Source of the DNA: Alisma plantago-aquatica
Lineage: Eukaryota; Streptophyta; Magnoliopsida; Alismatales; Alismataceae
NCBI GenBank assembly: GCA_963693085.1
Contig: OY856410.1
Span: forward strand, 1,396,308,863-1,396,372,862
DNA length: 64,000 nt
Direction: 5' to 3'
The notes beneath the pieces were generated by a model. That model did not search any database and was not told the DNA's origin. It was given only the letters and a program-made list of their open reading frames with translations. Below, piece after piece: positions 12,441 to 26,034 of this stretch. The stretch's first letter is position 1. Every line of letters starts with the position of its first letter. The position numbers were made by a program, and so were the translations under genes.

Positions 12441-15385
12441 ATCAAAAGAGAGGTCCAAACATTGATGCTTTCACTTGACTTGTTACATCAACATAACATT
12501 TAGGTGGCAAGTCTATGGCTGAAGAGGTTGGTTGACTTGTTTTGAAGATCGACTGACTTGTTATATATGTTAGTTCAGGTTTAGAATGGAAGTCATACAA
12601 GTTATCAAAAACCTTGTTATATATGTTAGTTCAGGTTTAGAATGGAAGTCATAGAAGTTGTCAAAAAGCAACGTGCTTATAGGATAAGTCAACGACTTCT
12701 TGGAAGGTTGGTTATACTATTATAAAAACATCTAAAAATAAAGGGGTGTTTTTTTATTTCTGAAGCATAGGTTTCCACCAATACATGCACCTATGATCAA
12801 CTATACTTAATTTTTTTATCTCGATCATAGTAAAATGTAGAGGAGGACATGAGTGAGATCTCTAGGTTTATTTTTTTGAAACCCTAAGTGAGTAAAGAAT
12901 TATGATGACACATTGTTCTTAAAAAATATAAATTTCAAATTATTGAATGATTGATATTGTTTTTGTTGGCACCCCATTTTTGGTCATCCAAATGAAATAT
13001 CAACACCAAAATAAATATCTCACTGATGGTGATATTTTACCAAATTATTCCACGTTTTCCCATATTTCTCACCCATTTTGTACATCTCATTTATATGTTT
13101 GCCACATGTAGAGGGTTTGTCTATAGAAAACATCCTCTCTCTAGAAAGTGCATGAAGTGTGTCCATCATTTTAGAACATCTCTATTAGATTAATTAGTCA
13201 TAATAATATGAAATGCCAAAGTCAATATCAAAATATTGGATTAAGAAAATGTAGTCTTAAGTAAATCCTATATGTAAGAATATGGAATGCATATTGAAGC
13301 TTGTTATCTTTAAGGTATGATAACTCATGGGCATGGGTGCTCCCTTTTTGCTATGTGTACACTATGAGGATTGTCGTCTGGGAGTGTTTTATGGCATTCT
13401 CTTCCCATTGGATGTAAGAGACCAACTTGTTGGATACCCCACTAACACAAGTTTTGGATTCTTTGGGTTCAACACATACCTCAGGAAGGATCTCATGTCA
13501 TCCCTAGCCTTTTCATTGTTGTTTCTCAAGGTACATCAACTTTTTCACTTGGAGGAGAGTTTCACTTGATGCACTTCCCCATGAAAAGCCACAAACTCAA
13601 CCTCTAGCACATACAACCTTGTGTTTTGGTTCACATCATTGTTCTCAGTTTCATGGCCACTTAAAATCACCGATGGAGCCCTACTTTGCATATCCAACTT
13701 TCAACATCATGATTATTTACTTAGTCAAGAGGCTCTAAAATGTATGTAATTCCATGAGTTATTCATTGTGTTGAGTTATGCTTGTTGAAACTCTTTGCAT
13801 GTTTTGGCAGGTTTTACCTACCGGTTGTGATGAATAGTTGAATAAAAAATCCAAACCTTCATCGCCACTTGGAGGAGCTTGATGAAGATTTAAAGTCACA
13901 TCAAAACATAGACAGATAAAGAACACAAAATTTGGATTTCTAATTAAAGATGAAGCCATTATGTAAGCAACAATGATGTTCTACCTTCACCATGGATGTG
14001 AAGATCTATAGTACAACTTTAGAAGCAAAGGAGTTGAAGGACCTACACACCACAACCATTTTCTATAGCTACAATCATGGCCCATCTACACCAATCTTGG
14101 TCCATCTACACTAAAATACCCACTTTACCTTCTCGCAACCATGGCTTCAACCTAACAAAACTTAAAGATCTACAATGAAATTTGGTCATCCACCATACTC
14201 ATTTTCACCACCACAATTGTGGTCAATCCAAGGGAAAACAATCATGTCACCACTAAACGACCATAGTGTCCACCCTTTAGATTTTCCCATGATTGTGCAC
14301 AACCACCATAGTTGATTTAGCCACTTCACATTGTAGCCATTTTGTATTCACCATGGTCGTCATGGAGCACCCAATATCTAAGTTTTTTTCACTAGAGTAT
14401 CCAAGATACCATCCACTTATTATGGTTGAGATAACATGCCTACTCATGTTATATAGCCTCCACAGGTAGCGGCCAAAACCCAGCTTCACTCATTAAACAT
14501 CCTGATTTTCCACATTTTCACTTCTTTTCTTATCCCATCACCCATTACACTCTCCTAACACCACAAACCCTAACCCCGACCTCCATCCACCTATCCATCT
14601 CCACTATTATTCTCACCCAAGTAAAAGAATCTTGGATTTACAACAAGTGGAGGCCAATATGGAAGAGAAGGATCATCTAGAAACAAAAAGATCATCCTCA
14701 CCATAGTTCGTATATGTCTTACTTATTCATTGCAATTCTTATTATAACAAGTTCTAGTTAAATTTTGATAGTATGTTATTTTGGGTGATGGTTTGACACT
14801 ACCATGCAGTTTGGGGATGAACACGTTTATTTATTTTTTATGTCTCTTTGTGATATTAGTTCCCATATCTACATTTATCTCCATCTCATTCCTATTTCAA
14901 TGTTTTACGTTTGCCTTCTAAGTTATATATAAAAGGTGAGTAATGGGAAAGTTGTAGAGAAAAAACAAGTTGTCTTGTAGGAACTTGATTTCACTTTCGA
15001 TCAACCTTCTATCCATCTCCTTCACTAACCCTAGATGGGACATCTATGTTTCTTGATAGATTTGTCTTATTACACGTGACAAAGAGCATTATAAGGTTGG
15101 GTAGGGACTAATCAAAGCTAGAATAGTTCCTCATACTCCCTATACCACGTTCTTATCAAGTAGGGAGATATAAATCCACATGAAAATCTAAGATTCTACA
15201 TATATCTAAGTGTCTTTATGCCTTCACTTGAATATTCAAACATCATAAATATGGATAAATGATGATATGAGAGTTATATCCATCGACATCACTTATTAAA
15301 CCCACTGTCATCAAGTAGCTAGAAGGTGAAAACCACTTATGATTTGTGTTAGTTATGTAATCTAACAACATATGTTTGATTTAAA
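12441..15385. other. Intergenic DNA, no gene recognised
   Basis: No supportable gene. The frame at 13,327-13,569 (+) and the minus frame at 14,489-14,277 are short and match nothing I recognise. A 56-bp tandem duplication lies near the left end. Confidence 0.45.
12557..12668. repeat. 56-bp tandem duplication
   Basis: Copies starting at 12557 and 12613 both read CTTGTTATATATGTTAG and continue for 56 bp with only a few differences. Confidence 0.8.
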
Positions 15386-17250
15386 GGGAAATATGGCATC
15401 GGAGATGGCAGAGGAAAAAAAACATTTCTTGCCATATTCCCCATATACCAATGGATCGCATCAATAACCATGAATAGGAAGGAAGGTTGCAAGGAATATA
15501 CCTAGTCCTGAAGCAAGTCCAATGACAATCCTTGTAGTGATGTGCTTCTTTCTCAAGCAGCATCTAGACTTTTGTCGGTGGTGGCCTCCTAGTCTAACAC
15601 TACTGATGGCAATTGACGACATCCTCCTAGCTTGGTGCCAACGCCCTCCACACCTCTACGTAGTCCATGCGGACCACCAAGAACTCTTGTCTTTCATCTA
15701 GAAGTGACAGGATGGAGTTGTTTGTTCATGTTGCTAACATGCTAGTATTGACCTTTCTCCCCTTTAGCTATCTCTCCTTTTTGGGTAAGATGCCTCAGGC
15801 TCTCATGTTAACACAATGTTGAGATCATGACACTTGTTTCAAGAGTCATGGCTACCCCCCCCCCAATATAGTATTGGATGTACTAGGGTTTCCTTAAACT
15901 TGGGGACACATGGAGATAAATTTTTGACTCCTACGAATCACTAGTCGATCGAATGGGTTCCCAGCCAATCGAATGACACTCCATTTGATTGATTGGAATG
16001 TTTTCCTATTTGCAAAGATACTGGCTTTCAATGCAAAGATTAATGCATGTCATGACATAAGCATCAATTCCTTGATCCAGGTTCTTACTGATCATCGAGT
16101 CGGTCGATTGGACTTTATAGTCAGTTGACTGAAAACTACACTCGATGACTCACATTCCCAGTTGGTGGACTCACATTCCCAGTCATCCCATGTTGTTTAA
16201 GTTGATTACCTAGACGCTTAGTAATCAAGACAAACTTTATTCATGAGTAAACTCATATTCCAAGTGTGGCATATGTGTGTGACTCAATAGGTCCCAAACT
16301 ATGTTGGCAGTGAATGTCCATAACTAAATTATGACATCACAAATAATGAGCAATATCTAACAACACATCATTCCTACCCAAGTAATTGGAAAGCTAGATA
16401 ACAACTTCAACCTACATTTGTGATTAGTGTTACTGTGATCATATAGTTCATTTGTCTCTGATATCTAGATCAAACTCGAGGCATGGAATTGTTGTCCTCT
16501 TAATATTCAATCCATGTTCCTTGAACTAGTGCAGACTGTCTAATATGCATGTTAGCTCGCATATCACATATTGATGCACATGAGTATGGCCATATGTTTC
16601 TCAATCTCACTTATCAAGTGGGCAGGATATCAACTCCAATGGGAGGGGTGAATCCCATATACATCACTCACAGTCAATCCCCATGTGTTACAATGTATCT
16701 GAGCACCACCTTTATGGTAACCTTTATTCAAGGTCATGTTGAATGGTGTCAAATTACATTGAATGACATGTGATGAGTGTAGTGACTTTAGGTCTAAGAA
16801 CCACAATCATCACTATCACTATGAGAGTTGATTTTGACTACCATTCAATGGTTTACATATATCACTCTCTAGGTGGGTCTCTCTAGTACACTCTTCTCTA
16901 ACAAGTGCCTATATGTTTGGATTGATATCATATATCATGACTAATGAGATTCTATCATCATCCAACGCACATTCTAATATTATGTATTGTTGTTGTCTAT
17001 CTATGGATTCCACAATAATATATGAGTAGGGACATGACAATATTGTATATACTCTTATCATACATATGATATCATTTTTTAGGTCCTCAACCTAAAGACA
17101 TATGTCATTGAGTTATATCATTATTTTAGACATTTTTCATGTTATACCATCATCTCATAATTGAACAAACATATGGATGAAAATTGCATTTATTGTTAAT
17201 TATTAAATAAAGTACATGATGGCACATTACAATCATTGAATGACTGGCTC
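15386..17250 (-). mobile_element. Ty1/copia 3' LTR, minus strand, degenerate
   Basis: This block lies immediately after the end of a minus-strand copia pol. Its left part (15,386-15,840) is repeated at 20,693-21,123, its middle (15,840-16,140) at 26,035-26,436, and its right part, in reverse, at 27,067-28,221. Those relationships mark it as the 3' LTR of the adjacent element. Compared with the plus-strand copy at 27,050-27,080, about 20 bp containing the polypurine tract and the first LTR bases are missing near 17,250. A run of nine C lies near 15,857. The exact left boundary is uncertain by a few bases. Confidence 0.65.
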
Positions 17251-17259
17251 TTTTTTGCA

Positions 17260-17640
17260 CTTAGAGCCAGTCACCCATGAATTTAATCCCAAGTGATCTA
17301 ACATGACCTTCATACTTCTACTATTAAAGTGCTTTTGTCAAGGGGTCAACAACATTGCTTCAGTTAGTACTCTACAAATCCTCACATCTCCTCACTATAC
17401 AAACTCCCGTATGAGATGAACTGCCATTGTATGTGCTTGGAACGTTGATGCAATCTAGGTTCCTTATCTTGTGTAATATCTCCATTATTGTCACGATATA
17501 ACTCTACTACATATTTGATGCTTGGAACCACCCCAAGTTCAGTGATGAACTTCTTGACCGAAACAACTTCATTTGTTGCACTGGAGGCAGTAATATACTT
17601 TATTTTAGAATCAACAATTATTTCTTACTTGAAACTCTTC
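17260..17640 (-). pseudogene. Copia RNase H C-terminal remnant
   Basis: In broken frames this stretch gives YITASSATNEVVSVKKFI, then ELGVVPSI-like text and a decayed end of pol. The same coding segment occurs on the plus strand at 26,726-26,990 and again on the minus strand at 28,222-28,410, which helped identify it. Several stops interrupt it. Confidence 0.6.
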
Positions 17641-18189
17641 CAACTTACAACTCTATTGTTGAGGCAAAACACAAATTTAGATTGCAATCTAGAGTCATCT
17701 TTCTCAGTTTAGAAGCTTGCATTGGTGTAACCCATCATCACCAACTCTTCCTCACCACCATAGATAAGAAACATATCCTTAGTTCTTCTCAAGTACTCAA
17801 GGATGTTCTTCACGGCAGTCTAGCGACCTTCACTAGGATCTAACTAATATTTCTTTTCATGCTCAAAACATACGAGACATCAGGACGAGTACATAACATT
17901 GCATATATGATTCATCTAATTGTAGATGCATATTTGAATCTTACTCATGTGTTCTCGTTCTTTACAAGAAATGGGACATTGAGATCTAGAGATACTAACA
18001 CCACAAGACATGTGTAAGTTTCATCTATTCGATTTCTCCATGTTGAAACTTCTCAACACTTTGTCAATGTATGTGCTCTGGCTTAGGCCAAGAATCCTAC
18101 TAGATCTATCTTTATAGATCTTGATTCCTAAGTATAGGATGCTTTGCCTAAGTCCTTCATAGAGAATGTATTTCCCAGTCAGGGTTTTA

Positions 18190-18911
18190 CCGTTTGTAAG
18201 GTAGGGATGTCATTCCCCATAAATATTATGTCATCTACATATAATATGAGGAATACAATCATGCTCCCACTAACCTTCTTGTAAACACATGGTTCATCTT
18301 CATTTTATCTAAAGCCAAACTCTTTGACTATTTCATCAAATTGAAGATTCCAGCTCCAAGATGCTTACTTCAATCCATAGATCAACCTTTGTAGCTTACA
18401 AACTTTATTGGTTTCTTTTGGATTTATAAAACCCTCACATTGTTCCATGTACACATCCTCAAGAAGATTCCCATTATGAAATGCAGTTTTAACATCCATA
18501 TGCCAAATCTCATAGTCATAATAATCCATAATGGCAAGCATGATTTTAATGGACTTAACCATGGCAACTGAGAAAGGTTTCATCATAGTCAACACCTTGA
18601 ACTTGTCTAAAACCCTTTGCAACAATTCGGCCTTTATAGGTTTGTAAATTACCATCCATGTCATTTTTCTTCTTGAAGGCCCACTTGCACCCTATGGGTT
18701 TTACTGGATGCACCACGTTCCATACCTTGTTGGTGTACATGGACTCCATATCATATATCATGGCCTCAAGCCACTTCTTAGGTTGTTGTTTCATCATCAA
18801 TGACCAACTTATCACCTTCTTGAGCACAAGATAACCAAATCTTTTAGGCTCAATGCATGTACTACTAGATCTATGAGGTTCATATGTGACATGAGGAGCT
18901 TGAGATTCCAT
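18190..18911 (-). pseudogene. Copia reverse transcriptase fragment
   Basis: Two overlapping frames (18,911-18,555 and 18,664-18,365) together give the copia RT N-terminus: WLEAMIYDMESM, KWAFKKKND, RIVAKGFRQ-GVDYDETF, then VAMVKSIKIMLAI and the DVKTAFHNGNL block. They are offset by a frameshift near 18,600. Further left, in broken frame at about 18,230-18,250, the catalytic box LYVDDIIF is still intact. So the polymerase site survives but the reading frame does not. Confidence 0.88.
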
Positions 18912-19459
18912 AATAGTTTATGACTCTCTATGTTCCTTTTGTGCCTCTATAGGTTTACTATTTGTTTCTGTTTGCAAACCTCTTTGAGTTATACTTTCCT
19001 CCCACTTATTTCTTTAGAAATTAGTTCCTCTTCTAGGAATACAACATCTAAGGCAAAAAACACTTTATTCTCAGATGGAGTATAGAAGTAGTATCTCTTG
19101 GTTTCCCTAGGATGTTCAACAAAATAACATCTATCCGATTTGGGTCCAAGCTTTTTCAAGAAACTACTTTCTCACATAAGCTTCAAACTCCCAAATCTTC
19201 ATAAAAGACACATTTGGACGCTTTCCACACCATAGCTCATATGGTGCTTTTGAACCGATTTAGATGGTACACAGTTAAGTGTAAGCGTTGTAGTTTATGG
19301 AGAATATCCTCATAAGGAAATTGGAATACTATAAAAACTCATCATTGACTGCACCATATCTAGTAGTAATGTATGGTTGCTTCTTTCTGATACACCATTA
19401 GGTTGTGGTGTTTTAGGTGAAGTCTTTTGTGATATGATACCACGGTCTTAGAAAAGGTC

Positions 19460-19774
19460 CTAAAATTCTTGCCTTAAGTATTCACCATCTCGGTTAGAAT
19501 GAAATGTTTTAATGCTTTTACCGAGTTGGTTATGTACTTCATTCATGAAATCCTTGAATTTTTCAAGGGTTTCTAACTTATGTTTTATCAAGTACATGTA
19601 GCCATACCTACTAAAGTCATTAGTACAGATAATGAAGCATTGATAACCACCTCTAGCATTTGTTCTAAAAGGGCCACATACATCATAATGTGTGAGTCCT
19701 AATAGATCACTTTCTCTCTCACTATTACCAGCAAAAGGAGTTTTTTCATCTTGCCCAACAATCAAGATTTGCAT
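19460..19774 (-). pseudogene. Copia integrase core fragment
   Basis: The frame carries HYDVCGPF, then GGYQCFIICTNDFSRYGYMY and later FHSNRDGEYLRQEF. These match the first Asp block and the second Asp plus GGEY block of copia integrases. The second catalytic Asp appears as Asn (SNRDGEY where SDRGGEY is usual), which would abolish strand transfer. The zinc-binding HHCC part lies to the right in broken frame near 19,800-19,920. Confidence 0.85.
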
Positions 19775-20102
19775 GTCTCTATTGATTCAAGATCAAAAGA
19801 GTCTAGATAACCATCTTTATGGAGTCTAGAAATGTGTTTCTCGTTGATGTGCCCTAGACGAAAATACCAAAGGTATGTTTTGTTTGAGTTATCAAGTTTC
19901 AACCTTTTGGTATTTATGTTATAAGCATTTTTATCTATATTTCATAAGAAAAGTACATAGGACATTGGTACACTACCATAAAAGATCTCATCTTTAGAAA
20001 TAGAACATTGGCCATTCTTTATATGAAATTCAAATCCATTATTGTCCATATAAGATATTGAAATGATGTTTCTATTAATGGAATGCACCAAATAGAAGTT
20101 CT

Positions 20103-20690
20103 TTAACTTTGAGACAAGCTCAATGGGTAGATATAAATGATAGGTTCCACCGTAGTGGCAACAACTCTCGAGCCATTCACAACGTGTAGTTCAATCTCGC
20201 CCTTTCTTAAAGGTTTACTTCTTTTCAGATATTGCATATTTGAACATATGTGAGATCCACATCTGATATCTAGTACCCAAGATGAAGAAGTAGATATATT
20301 TATTTCAATAATGTATATACCTGAAGTGAAGATCTCCATACCCTTCTTCTTTTTCCTGAGTTCCTCTAGGTAAAGAGATCAATTCCTTTTCCTGCTTCCA
20401 TCTTGGTGATAGTGGTGACAATTACATTCTTGATTCACCCCTCCCTTTGCCTTGAGTGTAGAAGACTTGGGTTTCTAGATAGATTTAGAACTATTCTTAG
20501 CCTTACCTTTGTCCTTGGATTTTCCTTCTCCTCTGTTGATCATTGTGACAGACTTGGGTTTATCCTTCATCATTTGCACTTCAGCAGTTCTCAACATACC
20601 AAGCAGTTCTGACAACAACTTATCAAAATTGTTCATGTTGCAGTTCAAGACAAATTGGCTATATGATTCTAGCTGTGATTACATAATCTG
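20103..20690 (-). pseudogene. Copia gag C-terminus and aspartic protease
   Basis: The gag part reads as a helical segment containing LSELLGMLRTAEVQMMKDKP. A Lys-rich stretch and a decayed zinc knuckle follow (C-x-C then H-H around 20,420, with cysteines missing). The protease part (20,339-20,103) starts WVLDIRCGSHICSNM. In copia proteases the active site is D-T/S-G inside W-x-L-D-T/S-G-C-S-x-H; here the Asp remains but the next two residues are Ile-Arg, so it should be inactive. The fragment ends at a stop at 20,103. Confidence 0.75.
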
Positions 20691-20692
20691 TA

Positions 20693-21123
20693 GGGAAATA
20701 TGGCTACAGAGATTATATCAGAAACAAAAATTTTGTTTCCATATTCCCCATGACTAGTTAATCACGTCAAAAACTATATATTGGGAAGGAATGTTGCAAG
20801 GCATATACATGGTCCTAGAGCAAATCAAGCGATTATCCTTACAACAATGTTCTTCTTTCACAAGTAGCACACGAACAACTGTCGGGGCAGCATCCTAGTG
20901 CAACACCATGGATGGTGATGGTTCTTGTCCTACTAGCATGGTGGCAATGACCTCCACACCTATACATAGTCCACGCAGATCACTGGGAACTCTTCATCAT
21001 GCTCACAAAGCTAAAGGAAAGATTTGATCCTTCTGTCATTAATGTGTTAGCATTAACTTGCTCTCCTTTGTTGTCTCTCCCTTTGATAAGTAAGACTTGC
21101 TCAGGCTCTCGTGTTACCACAAC
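20693..21123 (-). mobile_element. Copia LTR copy, first part (split by insertion)
   Basis: This segment is a diverged direct copy of 15,386-15,840: both begin GGGAAATATGG and share many blocks, such as the text around CTCAGGCTCTC near the right end. It stops at the insertion point of the 21,124-26,029 element and resumes at 26,030. Its left end abuts a truncated gag, so the internal 5' part of the element is deleted here. Confidence 0.7.
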
Positions 21124-24100
21124 TGTAAGGCCCCTAAACTTGCTTAATGAGTTGAATGATCTTAATTATCATAATTGAATGCTTAGAACCCTAATCTAAC
21201 CTTTTGATATGTTTTGAAATCATAATACAAGCTTAAGTTTCAAATTTGATCCAATTTGGACATTGTTTGAGCAAGTTAAGCAATTTTCTGTACATTTTGG
21301 ACTTTTCAAAAATTTACCCAATTGGGGGGTTTTATTTGCAATTTGTCACATACATTATGTTACTTATATTTTATATTATCATTCTTGAGATTTTTGAGCC
21401 ATGTGGATCCTATTTGAGTCATGGTTTGAAGGTGTTTTCATCAAGGGTATTTTAGGATTTACCCCTTCACGGATGAGCTACTTTTAGTAGCTATCAACTA
21501 ATGAATTATGTGATTGGCTGGGAATTTCGACAAAGGAAATCTAATCCGGTTAATAGGTACGATGGGGGAGCTGCTTGTGAGTGTTCTTGTATATTCTCAA
21601 TAGTTTAAGGCCATAAACACATGGGGAAGCTACTTTTACACCTCATGCTTGCTTCTATCCTTATCCATGGGCTATATTTGCCTCTTCCTTGCCCAAATAC
21701 GAAACTATGCTTTGTTTTCTCTTTCCTATAATTGTAGCAACGAATTCACTCTGTTTTTCTGTGGAACCAACTACTATAAGGTAGAAGACAATCCCTTTTT
21801 GGAGAAGAAGGTCTCCAAGGGCTCCATCTAGCCCTACCTATGGTTTCCAAGGTCATCTTCTAGGGAATTCGACCAAGGCAAGTTGTATTATTCCTTCCTT
21901 CTTCGTTTTTCTTGCTCTTATCCTTCCTTATACCTTACTCCAGGTTGGAACCTTGATGTTCCATGGTATAATTTTCTCTAAAGCTCTAAAACCCTACCTT
22001 TCTTGCTCCTTATGTTTAGGGTTTGCTCATTTGATGAAGAAAGGTGCTAGATGGACGAATTCATAGCTTATTCTTGGATTTTATACCCTACCTACTTGAG
22101 ATTTCTTATGTTTGGGGTTTCATCTTCTCATTAGAGGCAAGTTTTATAAATTTCTCTACATTTATTGCTTACCATAAGCTTACTAGCTCATGTTCTTGCT
22201 TGAAAATGATGATTTGTGCACTAAAAAGCTATGCTTGACTTGGATTTCGATTTTTATAATGTTCCCTGTTCTGATTTCAGTTATAGATGAACCTATGATC
22301 ATGTGTATGTTATTCCTAAGGTATAATATGACTTGTATCAGGTTGTTTTGACAACCTATGGTGCTAAGCACCTATCAAACAATGGTCAAATTTAGGATTT
22401 AAAGTTGATTTCTTCAATAAACCATGACCCGATGATGGTACCATTGCAACAACCCTATGGTGTTGTCTTCATAACAACTGATGGTAATGATAAAGGGTGC
22501 CAAATGATGGTGACAACCTATGGTCACCCTCTTAGGTCAGGTTTTGGACCAATTAGAAGTTTAATGATCAACCATTAAGTACCTTACTGATGTTATCAAT
22601 CAATGACGACATTAGCTTAATATTTGATGTTGATTAATGAATATAGTGTTGATATAACAACCTATGGTGATTTAATGATCACTAATGATGGTGGATCAGT
22701 TCTCTAAAACCTATGTTGAGTTAATAATTGTAGTTGTATCATCAATTAAGCCTTATACCAATGTTTTCTTGGGTCATTTGATGCAATGGTCGGACCTATA
22801 CTGTAATTGATGGTTTTAATATATGAACTTGACCCAATGGTCAAGATCTACTGTTTATTCCTCCAATAAAGTGGAATAATTGATAATGTAATATGTTGGT
22901 CCTAATAATGTGATTTATATTGTTTCCTTTATATGATCAACTTAAGGAGCTTAATTGTTGACAATGGATGGCTTGTTTTAAATGAACTATCGATTGTGGG
23001 TTTTACCCTACTCTCAATGGAACTTTTTGTGTTGTTAATCAAGGGATGTATAGGGTTAGATGGTGACTCTTTATATAGAACAAATCAAGGACTTCATAGG
23101 TGGTTTATCCAAGGTGTTTACTTATGTAAACAATCAATGGTCTTACCTTTTAAACATCTAATGGTTTTGTGTGACATTGTGGTATGGTGATATGGGTTGA
23201 ATGATGATGGAACAAATGGAGGGTTACCCTTAATAAGGTAGTTTTACCTATTCACTCATATGAATAGAAGGGATGATAATCATATTGTGTTAATATTTAA
23301 CCCTAATGAGGTATAGCTTGCTATACCTAGCTTTAATATAACTAAATAATGGTAATTGGGTAAGAATAGTCCTTGAATGATTAATACAATCATGGAGTAC
23401 TCTCTTATTGTTGTTGAAGCCCTAGTATGCTATAACCTTATGGTTACACCTTGATTTATGTGTGGGCTCATACTTGAGAATAGTATGGAATGTGATGGTG
23501 ATGCTTCACCTTATGCATCCATGATCCAGTGGGGATGTCGTGAGTTAGGGTTTGGGTATAAGTGCTGATTAGTAACATTAATATAATTTATCTTGTGAAC
23601 CTAACTCTAATGCAAATAGATAAATATGTGTATTCATGTTTAACATTCTTATATGATGGAATGATGGTGGAATAACCTCCTTACTATGATCATAACCTTG
23701 ATATGTTAATTGGTGGTTATCATAGCCACATGGTTGATACTTTCTTATGCTAAACATGTGCATTATGAATATGATGAGAGTTAATCATATCTAGATTCAT
23801 TGCATGTTGATGTAATATAGGAATGATCTTAATGTTAATATAACCCTACTATGAATGTTTATGAATATAACTTGGTTCATTAATGCAATGTTGTGCTGAT
23901 CTGGTGTATTATATATAAGTGATGTTGTTGAGCCTTGTTATAAGGCATGCAAAGATAATGATGATCTTACAGGGAATAATATGATGGTCTTAATGACCTT
24001 TGGGCATGATTGAGCCCTGAATGAGGTGTAATCCTCTTGTGTTGATAAGGGTTAATACCCTATGATATTACGAAAAGGATTTATATCCTGAGATAGTATG

Positions 24101-26029
24101 ATGGTCTTAATGACCTTTGGGCATGGTTGAGCCCTGAATGAGGTGTAATCCTCTTATGTTGATAAGGGTTGATACCCTGTGATATTGTGAAAAATATTAT
24201 TATCTTGTGATAGTATGATGAATAGTGTGGTCTCATGAATGGAAATTGAATAGTACCATGTGATGATGAGATGAGAAATTATGTTTCACATGTTTTATAT
24301 CTTTTCAAAGTTGTGATATTTATATGCTTGCTAGAAGTGAATTAGGGTTTGTATGTCCACTTACTTGATGCAGCCTTAATTCACCCAATTTGCATAACTA
24401 ATCAAGTGAAACTCTAATCATGTAGCGCCTTGTGCCATAGATCCATCTGAGTGTCAGAATTTTCCATATGGTGAAATGAGTGTTCCTAAGGGAAACTCGA
24501 AGCGGATACCGTTGAGTATGTGGGGGTGGCAAGTTGAGGATATATCCTTGTCATCCACAATGTAGATTGTGGAGGTTGGCTATGGTCATGCCTCATACAT
24601 CTGATGTGATTGAGAACGGTTGTGGTCGTGTCTCAGTGATTATATATGTGACAATATTGGAGGACAACTGCAGTTGTACCTCGGATGGTAGGGTATGCAT
24701 ACCCACCTCCTTTCACTAGTGTCGTGACCTGTACCAAGGACAGACTAGGTTGTTAGCAACTTGACCTTATGTGTCATTGTGGCGGACCCATACTGACCGG
24801 GGGCGGAGAAGATCTTAGGAGTTTGGATCTTCCTAGATCTTGTATGGCACTAATTTTGACTTAGCAGTGGTCAGTTGGATTTTGAGTGGTATCCTCAATT
24901 TCCTCAGGGCATAATAAAAGATGTAAGATAGTCATGTAGCATATTTTTTAGGGTTATACACAACGTTTGACATTGGATGATAACCTTTATTTGTTATCTT
25001 TACATAAAGATGATGCATAGTGAAATTAAGAGATAGTAGATATACTTATGTTGTGGATATGCTTAATATTGTAGATGCATACATACAATAGCCATGCTTA
25101 TGTTGATAACTATACTGCTACTGTTGATTATAATCATGATGTTAGATATCTCATGTTGTTAGTTATGTTTAGCATGCTAGCCATGCCTTCGTAACTAGAG
25201 ATGCATATACTACTAATTATTCTTATCCAGGTAGTTGTGCTTATGTTGTTAGCTCTTCTTATGATGTTGATATGTTCAACCAATTAGACATGCTCATGTT
25301 TTTAGCTATGCTATGTTACTAGACTTGCTCATGATGCTAGAATTGCATAGGCTACTGAATTGCTTATATTGTCAACAGGATAAAAGATGATAGTCTGGCT
25401 AATGATGATAGTTATTATCTACTCCTTTATGTATTTTGTTAATCATCAATATTGTTGATCTTATTTGTTATCTCTGATTAAACTGCTTAATTGTTTAATT
25501 GCTTAAAAATGTTGTAATCAATAAACGTTGTTGGCGGTTATATCTCTTGCTGGGACATGGGTCTCACCCTTGTGGTTCGTCACATTTTTTTAGGTAATCG
25601 GAAGTGACAAAAACAAACATGTGGTAGAAAAGAGGAGCTATAGTAATGAATCTTTGATAAAGTTGATTAAATGTCTAGTATGTCCTAGAGTTATCCTTGT
25701 ACTCTCAGGTATGGGCGAGAAAAATTGTGTATATGGTGTTTCAAACGAATCAGACTTTTGTTAGCATATTAATACTTGTTTATGTGGCATATATGAATAT
25801 TGTTCTCCTGTGTATATATGTGGTGGCTAAGATGATAGAACAATTTGTATCAAATTCTTGGCATAGTATGGATATAATAAAGATGTTGGGCTCTTATGCA
25901 AATGTTTCTGAGTGAGTGTTGATGTTGAAATTGGTTTTAATTTACCCATATTGTTGGGTATGTGATTAATTAGTGATTGATTGTGTTTTATATTTTGAGT
26001 AATCTCATTTAGTGTAACGGGTTCTTACA
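21124..26029. mobile_element. 4.9-kb solo-LTR-like insertion with 5-bp TSD
   Basis: The 4,906-bp block opens TGTAAGGCCCCTAAAC and closes GTTCTTACA, giving TGTAAG/CTTACA inverted ends. It is flanked by a perfect 5-bp duplication ACAAC (21,119-21,123 and 26,030-26,034). It interrupts a copia LTR whose uninterrupted counterpart is at 15,386-16,140. No gag or pol frame occurs inside. TG...CA ends, a 5-bp duplication and absence of coding sequence fit a solo LTR of a very long-LTR retrotransposon, formed by LTR-LTR recombination. A non-coding large derivative is the alternative. It contains a 117-bp tandem duplication. Confidence 0.8.
23981..24214. repeat. 117-bp tandem duplication inside the solo LTR
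   Basis: Copies at 23,981 and 24,098 both start ATGATGGTCTTAATGACC and remain highly similar over 117 bp, with small differences such as TTGTGTTG versus TTATGTTG. Confidence 0.85.
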
Positions 26030-26034
26030 ACAAC

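Larger units (their letters stand above)
17251..20690 (-). pseudogene. Ty1/copia gag-pol remnant
   Basis: Reading leftward, the domains are a gag C-terminus, protease, integrase, reverse transcriptase and RNase H, which is the Ty1/copia order. The frame is split by many stops and at least one frameshift (near 18,600 in RT), so no polyprotein can be made. The gag N-terminus and the primer-binding site are missing: the gag fragment joins the LTR copy directly at about 20,690. Detailed domain entries follow. The copia assignment is secure from domain order and motifs; I do not assign a lineage. Confidence 0.88.

Noticed and set aside
13327..13569. 80-codon plus-strand frame
   Set aside because: No family resemblance, no splice-linked partner, and no support from the surrounding DNA.
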